Source: Byssochlamys sp. IMV 00236
Lineage: Eukaryota > Ascomycota > Eurotiomycetes > Eurotiales > Thermoascaceae
Direction: 5' to 3'
NCBI GenBank assembly: GCA_001931875.2
Contig: MSJH02000465.1
Span: 1-23,482, forward strand
Length of the DNA stretch: 23,482 nucleotides
Shown: one piece after another, positions 18,266 through 23,482 of the stretch
Layout: every line of letters begins with the position of its first letter
Position numbering within the stretch: the first letter of the stretch is position 1
The notes under the pieces: generated by a model
The model's database searches: none
What the model was told of the DNA's origin: nothing
What the model saw: only the letters and a program-made list of their open reading frames with translations
Program-made: the position numbers and the translations under genes

Positions 18266-19980
18266 TAGAGAAATAAAAATAGCATAAAAAAGGAAAACTT
18301 AATTTGCTTGCTTTTTTTTTTACGCGTTTTTACCGTGTGTATATATTTTTTTTGCAAGCTGAAAAATTAAATTCCGCTTAACAAGACCATTCAAAGTTTG
18401 GAAAGGTTAAGAAAAGTTTAGATGAATCATTTGAGAAAGCTAAAGGTCATACTGAATTTAATTGAGATGCTAATGCTAAATGATATAAGTACGACATGGT
18501 TTGATTTAGTCTACAGTTTCTGGAAAGGGAGAATGTAGACAACATGTAAAATTGGTGCTTGAAAGCAGGGTGTGTGTATATATGTTGTGTATCTTTATCC
18601 ACTTAAAGTATTCCTTTAGAATTTCAAATATCTCTTTTCTACTAGAACACTTGTTTTCTCAACTTTACACTATTACCAAATAAATTAATATTATTGACAA
18701 CTACATGTCCCTGCTTTCTAGACAACATTGTTGTTGATACTCTACATCATCTCGTTTAAACGCGGTTTGAAAAAATAGTAAAGAAAAAAATTTTTATTGA
18801 CAGTCCAGTTCTCGAAGTTTCATTGGGTTACATCAAAATAGTGACTGTGATTTAATTAACAGCTATAAATAACGAGCCACTGCCTCAGTTTAACAATAAA
18901 AATTTTCTTTCTTTTTCTCTCCCAAAGTAAAAATAAGAGAATATCTTGGTAAGTTATCTTTTATAACAATATACATAAAGTCATAAATGTGGGACGATGA
19001 ATACTTTATTTTGTCTTCATTTTAACTTATCGACCATGGTGAAATAACCCACAGTGCTTCGCTGAGCGCTGTTGATACTTGCCAGTATATTTTCCTGACC
19101 ACATTTATACTTTATATCCACATATACCATTTCTTTTTACTTATACTCCTTTTAGATTCATTTCTTGACTTTCCTAGCTGAAAGTAGAAAGCAGGATCAG
19201 GGTATTCTTTATATTTGCTTCAAGTTTCGCGCTTTATAAACAAAAAAGGTAATTACATGAGAAAGAGTGATATTCCAGGTGATGATGAAATCCCGTGTTC
19301 GCAGTTTCCTCCAGAAGAGACTTTGTCGTGGTTTAGTAGGAACACTTTGTGCTCTGAAAGACCCTCTCTATGTTGGGCAAACACTTCCTTGGATGTCTGA
19401 TGGAATATTCTAAATTACGTTTTCGTTATGGATGTACTAAATGACTACTTTTATAGGAGGATACCCATGATTCCTTTCTTTGTTTGTTTAGTCTCCTGTT
19501 ACGAGAATATACTTTATTTTCTTTAATGATGAATCTTTAATGCATTATTCTGGCATCTCTAATATCAATGCATTTCCGCCTACATAGGCCGAGATGTATA
19601 ATGTATTCAACCTGTATTCTGATACAATGAAGAAGATGTTATTCTCGTAATTGTTTTAATAAAAATAAGATTTAGCGTTTAATCGTGTGTATGTATTTGA
19701 TTTTGTATTTGTGTTTATACTGAAAGGAAAAAACAATAAGAGAAAGAGAGTATATGCTATGTTTAGGTAGTTTTTAGAATGACTATTCAACCTTGGAAGA
19801 TTAACTGGCACACATGTTGTATATAAACATAGAAACTATGATCATGATTCACGGTAAAGAAAGAGAGGACAATTCCAATTGTTCATCAAATGAATGACCG
19901 GCGAAATATAAAGCCATGCATTGTTGATGCGTTTAAAATTGTTTCTCTTTTTTCTTTTTTTCTTTTAATACAGATTCAAG
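18266..19980. other. 1.7-kb gene-poor intergenic region
   Basis: The region lies between the divergent starts of MAD2 and the COPI-associated gene. It has an ACGCGT (18322), a TATAAATA (18864-18871) followed by a CT-rich tract (about 18904-18923) and a good donor TTGGTAAGT (about 18947), so an unannotated transcript may start there. Short coding-like stretches follow (about 19156-19239 and 19282-19434) but no full gene could be assembled. No tRNA was seen. The last 30 bp before 19981 are T-rich and end ATACAG, resembling a 3' splice site in the leader of the COPI-associated gene. Confidence 0.5.
18322..18327. promoter_or_regulatory. ACGCGT (MCB) box in the MAD2 promoter
   Basis: A perfect MluI cell-cycle box 57 bp upstream of the MAD2 start codon. 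In ascomycete yeasts MBF binds ACGCGT to drive G1/S transcription; control of a checkpoint gene this way is plausible. Use of this motif in this lineage is inferred. Confidence 0.4.
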
Positions 19981-20768
19981 ATGAACTTTTCAAATATCTT
20001 TAGAATAGTTAATATGGTTGCGGCCGCATTCATGATTATAGGCGGTGTAATGACCTGCATTCACGGAGGTATAAAGACTTTTGATGTATTATATATATAC
20101 ACTTAACAACATATCGCAGGCTTTCCCAATTTCATTCAAGGCATCTTTGTCATGTAGGCGATATCAACGATCCAAAAAGCAAGGAAATAACCCATTTTGT
20201 GTAGTTTATTTGGCTTGATGACAGTATTATTTGAATTCAGGATGCCAGGTCCTGTAGTAAAGCATGCTTCTTTTATGTTTTCATTTATGGGTCGTGGTTT
20301 ATGTAAGTATAAATATATATGTATTGTAAAAGCGATTAATTTGAAGCATCTATAGTCTATATTTTGTAAGTTGAGGTTTGCACACACGAACAATGTCCCT
20401 TTTTCTAATCAATTGTTGCTAGCCTTGGGTTTATAACAGTCAATTATGGTGCATTATCCATTGCATCAGGTGTTATTGTAAGTATTTAAGTTAAAAGAAA
20501 AAGAAGGCTACAGTTAATGATAAACATGTAGGTTATAGCCATTGGACTTGCTTATGTTGCTTTAGAATTCACTAAAATAGAGCCACCTAATAACATGCGA
20601 AAAGAAGCCTATGATGATGCAGTTGGACAAAGCACGCATGGCAATGCATCACTTCCAACTTTTGTATATCCAACATCTTACGAGCAAACAACGCCATATG
20701 AACAGTCATCGTCTTATGCACAACCAGAAAGTCAACCTGCTACAGTGAATGTGACCTCATCGAAATGA
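19981..20768 (+). CDS. COPI-associated family membrane protein
   Basis: Six exons: 19981-20068, 20120-20153, 20205-20302, 20356-20365 (10 nt), 20423-20477 and 20532-20768, giving 173 aa. The start MNFSNIFRIVNMVAAAFMII and the blocks GGFPNFIQGIFVM, LFGLMTVLFEFRMPGPVV, FMFSFMGRGLFYIFLGFITVNYG and ALSIASGVIVIAIGLAYVAL are those of the Pfam COPI_assoc family: four short hydrophobic segments, then a hydrophilic tail rich in Tyr, Ser, Gln and Pro. The 10-nt micro-exon restores the frame; without it exon 5 is out of frame. Family members are found on coated vesicles or Golgi membranes with little known function. The tail (about residues 118-173) contains YPTSYEQTTPYEQSSSYAQ, a loose repeat. Confidence 0.88.
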
Positions 20769-21486
20769 ACTGTGAACTGAATAAAACACTTGTGTAAATC
20801 TTCTGTTTAATTAGTCTCGGAGGATTGTACGATAGCCGCATTCAAAATAAGCACCCATGGGCATTGGTGATAAACTAAGACCCAATAATGGAATATAGAC
20901 TGCCAACAACTAATAACATTGTTTACAAGTGGACGAACCACGGTATGATAAGAATGATGTCCAGCAGTCCTATAAAATATCTGCTGATAATTTTGAATAA
21001 GCAACAGCCATAAAGTCATATAAAGCAGAGTAGGGTTATGAGACATTCACTACATAAACAAAACATATAAGAGCTTCCTTAGTCAAATACAAAAGGCAAT
21101 AAGCTAGCGTATTGCTTTAACTGTGTCAATGCTCAAGACGGGGCTTGCTTTGGAAAATTACGCTACATTTTCTATCATAAATTTCAAGCTGATCGCTTCT
21201 GTGAGTCTATAGCAGACCTTGTTTTAAAGCGGCCCACAATCTTTATTGTACTTCTGCTTGACTTAACAGGTACTAAAGGTGAACATTACTGGCACATTAT
21301 TATCAGGCACAGTAACAGATCAACTGTATCCATCTTATATCGCATTAAGATTGAATTGGAATAGGTTATGCCCCCAATAACCATAAGTGAAATGGTTGAT
21401 ATATAGTATTTCCAAAAATTATTGACACTGATGCCAAGAGTAAAATTCGCACTTGTTAAATTCTAATGTCACGTTAACCATTAGTT
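20769..21486. other. intergenic region left of the Tc1-like remnant
   Basis: No gene is supportable. The open frame on the minus strand at 20807-21046 has no family features. A segment at 21411-21432 reads, in reverse complement, CAGTGTCAATAATTTTTGGA, resembling a Tc1/mariner end, but its partner was not found. Part of this region may be the left part of the transposon whose gene follows. Confidence 0.45.
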
Positions 21487-22706
21487 GATGAATACGGTAG
21501 ACCTGAGCCCATAGACTACATCATTGATGAGGAGCGATATACTTTAGAAACGGTTAGTTCACACACCCAGTATTTGCATAATCAGCCTCAGGAGAATAAT
21601 TCCATGGAGGTTCTATGGCAGATGAAGATGCAAAAGATGACGTAGGTGTATGTATGAAGGAGACGTCGAGTAAGCGGGCGCACACACTCCATACGGATCA
21701 AGACAAGGTTAGATTCTTTAGACTGATGTTTGAGAAAGTTATGAGTGCCTCAGCTGCTGCGAAACGATTAGGTATTCATGTTCGCACAGCTCAAAGATGG
21801 GCTCAAAAATACAAAACAAATCCTGATAGTAATTTTATAAAGCATAAGAAAACCGGTCACTCGCGTATACTTCAAGAAGAACACAAGCAAGTGATCTTGG
21901 AGCAAGTAATGAAGCGACTACTTCAAAAGTTTCAGGATCTCAAGGTCTCTAAAAATACTGTCAATAATTGTGTAAGAACTGAATGCAACCTGTCATTCAA
22001 AAAAGCTCAATTCCAGCCTGTAGATAGGAACAGTGAAGAAAAGACTCAGGAGCATTTGGATTGGGTTCGTAAGCGGGAGTGTACGGACATGAACTTTAGA
22101 ATTAATTACGTCTTTTTCGATGAGTCTGCATTTCATATTAACTTAAAACGTAGTATGGCCTGATCAAAGAAAGGATTGCCTGCTGTGGTCACAGTGCCCA
22201 ACATCCGAACACAAACAACAACGATTTTAGGTGCGATCTCTGCTTCAGTTTTAATAAAGTGTAGCCTGAGATTACCGCAGCCGTCAGCCAAGAAAAGAAA
22301 GAGAGAAGGTTATGTTGGGCTAACGAGCACAGGGACAGTAACTGGTCATTATTTTAGCTTTCTGAAGGTCACGATGGGTGAAATGGACCAGTATCCACAT
22401 ATGAAAGGGCACTACTTTGTCATGAATAACGCTCCTATCCATAAATATGAGAATATTGCTAAATATATTATATCCCGCGGCTACCGTTATGCTTATTTAC
22501 CGTCATACTCCCCTGAGCTTAATCCAATTGAACAATCCTGGTCAGTTGTTAAGAGCAAAGTAAAGCGCAATAGGTTATTGGAAAAAGAGACGCTGATGAC
22601 AATGATTAGTGAGGCGTCTAATAGCTTAAAAGTAAGTGACTTCAAAGGCTTTGTTCGGTATTCATATGAATGTTTGGACAAATGTCGCGATAGAGAGCAT
22701 CTTTAA
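21487..22706 (+). pseudogene. Tc1/IS630-type transposase, inactivated
   Basis: A coding-like N-terminus from 21487 (DEYGRPEPIDYIIDEERYTL) continues to about 21612, then the frame shifts into the main frame at 21615. The main frame has a helix-turn-helix (SASAAAKRLGIHVRTAQRW), and a DDE core: VFFDESAFHINLKR (first Asp), HYFVMNNAPIHKYENI (Asn where the second catalytic Asp is expected) and YSPELNPIEQSWSVVKSK (Glu). A TGA at 22161-22163 interrupts the frame in the segment that usually reads R-x-x-A-W-S, so it probably replaces Trp. With a frameshift, a stop and a lost catalytic Asp the gene is dead. Terminal inverted repeats were not identified, so element borders are unknown. Confidence 0.85.
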
Positions 22707-23017
22707 ATCTGTCTTTAAGCATATATATTTATATCTTAGTTACATGCTCATCTTAACCTTATCCACAGAACATGTTTACCATATTTTCAATGCATTTATA
22801 TTTATTTTACTTTAAAATCAAGAGGTATACCCCGCACTCTCTGTACAATTTAGCTTCAATCATTTCAAAAGGCTTTACATCAATTAGATTGTTCGGAGAA
22901 TAATATGATATATATCACTCTTGTTCATTATTTGTTCTAAACAAATGTTCATTTTTCTGAACACATTCATGATTAATACTTGATTTTATATGCTACTGAC
23001 AACATTATGAATTTTAT
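22707..23017. other. AT-rich intergenic region
   Basis: The stretch lies between the dead transposase and the TATA box of the next gene. It has TATATA runs and no ORF or RNA gene that I can support. It likely contains the upstream promoter of the gene at the right edge. Confidence 0.5.
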
Positions 23018-23026
23018 TATAAAAAG
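23018..23026 (+). promoter_or_regulatory. TATA box of the right-edge gene
   Basis: TATAAAAAG sits about 100 bp before the first intron-like donor and 435 bp before the start codon. A T/C-rich segment (about 23071-23087) follows at a distance suitable for transcription start and leader. Confidence 0.55.
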
Positions 23027-23119
23027 GGCACTATTTTAGCTACGAAATCATTCATTTCATTATCAATTCATTCTTTTTTTTCTTTCTTAAAACAAGCTTA
23101 TAATCATCTTTTTATTCAA

Positions 23120-23442
23120 GTAAGTAAAAGCGTAGTTAAACTGTTGGATGCAGTCTGTAACTAACAATACATCTAATAGACATACCTCCATCGCTCTTAT
23201 TTCTTAAAATCAATATATTTTTAGCTCTACACACCAAGCGCTTCCAGTAAGTAAAAGCTTATCTAAACAATTGGATACATCATTATCTAACAATATATCT
23301 TGTAGGTTCACGTCTATCGTTTTTCTATTTCTTCAATCTTTTATAAATATATATATTCATTTAACTAAAAGTAAGTAAAATTCTTTTCAAGCCACTAGAG
23401 ATAATCTTTAACTGACTAACTATATATATATATATTCAATAG
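23120..23442 (+). repeat. three tandem intron-like units in the 5' leader of the right-edge gene
   Basis: Segments 23120-23179, 23247-23305 and 23371-23442 each start GTAAGTAAAA, carry a CTAAC branch site (AACTAACAATA, ATCTAACAATA, GACTAACTATA) and end in TAG. Units 1 and 2 are about three-quarters identical by eye; unit 3 is diverged and expanded by a TA repeat. Starts are 127 and 124 bp apart. The spacers 23180-23246 and 23306-23370 also resemble each other (both contain a pyrimidine-rich ATCG...TATTTCTT block). The third acceptor is 10 bp before the ATG. Read most simply, these are three 5'-UTR introns made by tandem duplication of one intron-plus-exon unit. Confidence 0.6.
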
Positions 23443-23452
23443 GTAACTCACC

Positions 23453-23482
23453 ATGGATGAAGGCTCCACTCCAAGCTCCTTC
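23453..23482 (+). CDS. N-terminus of an unknown protein (3' partial)
   Basis: The ATG at 23453 has a good context (CACCATGG) and begins MDEGSTPSSF before the window ends. It follows a TATA box and the tandem intron-like leader, which argues for a real start. Ten residues are too few to name a family. Confidence 0.5.
   Translation, partial: MDEGSTPSSF

Noticed and set aside
18407..18510. Fragment reading KKSLDESFEKAKGHTEFN, like CsbD-type stress proteins
   Set aside because: Only about 20 residues before two stops; no start, no conserved continuation. Too short to support.
18949..19973. A 1-kb 5'-UTR intron linking the TATA at 18864 to the COPI-associated gene
   Set aside because: All modelled introns are 47-69 bp; a 1-kb intron would be exceptional and there is no supporting sequence evidence.
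20807..21046. 79-codon minus-strand open frame
   Set aside because: Composition is that of a random AT-rich frame, and there are no motifs, no CT-rich leader and no splice context.
1..23482. tRNA, rRNA and CRISPR-like arrays
   Set aside because: I looked for T-loop-like GGTTCGA motifs, rRNA-like blocks and regularly spaced short direct repeats on both strands and saw none apart from the leader repeat at 23120-23442.

Overview
The window looks like nuclear DNA of an early-diverging, probably Mucoromycota (Mucorales-type) fungus. The protein-coding genes are densely packed and each is broken by short introns (47-69 bp in every model below). Intergenic DNA is AT-rich with pyrimidine-rich stretches upstream of starts, and the conserved proteins have a fungal flavour (TPS2-type trehalose enzyme, MID1, ALG13, KIN1/2-like kinase). 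There is no sign of bacterial operons. Species assignment is inference only. All exon structures were built by eye from splice signals, reading frame and family knowledge; no alignment was run.

Layout, left to right: 3' part of a trehalose-6-phosphate synthase/phosphatase gene (+, 102-1943); MID1 calcium-channel subunit (-, 2067-3559); ALG13 (-, 3604-4220), sharing a 132-bp divergent promoter with a p24/ERV25 cargo receptor (+, 4353-5178); a class V PLP enzyme (-, 5561-6918); a 2-kb intergenic region with paired bZIP-type sites and a T44 tract; a KIN1/2-like kinase (+, 8953-11254) without a KA1-like end; a previously hidden 44-aa membrane protein (-, 11355-11603); a dead Mutator-like transposon with inverted-repeat ends (11976-14356) lying 105 bp upstream of the SmG gene (+, 14462-14798); CLPTM1 (-, 14830-17178); the spindle checkpoint gene MAD2 (-, 17350-18265); a 1.7-kb gene-poor stretch; a COPI-associated membrane protein (+, 19981-20768); a dead Tc1/IS630-type transposase (+, about 21487-22706); and, at the right edge, a TATA promoter followed by three tandemly repeated intron-like units and the first codons of an unknown gene (23453-23482).

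The genes are mostly unrelated housekeeping functions: secretory pathway (ALG13, p24, CLPTM1, COPI-associated protein), splicing (SmG), mitosis (MAD2), stress sugar metabolism and calcium influx. They do not form a pathway cluster.

The most interesting content is in gene architecture. There is a 16-nt micro-exon in MAD2, a 10-nt micro-exon in the COPI-associated gene, an 18-nt exon in the small gene, two GC-AG introns, and a 5' leader carrying three tandem intron-like repeats. The two dead transposons both show Trp-to-stop changes that fit G-to-A transitions.
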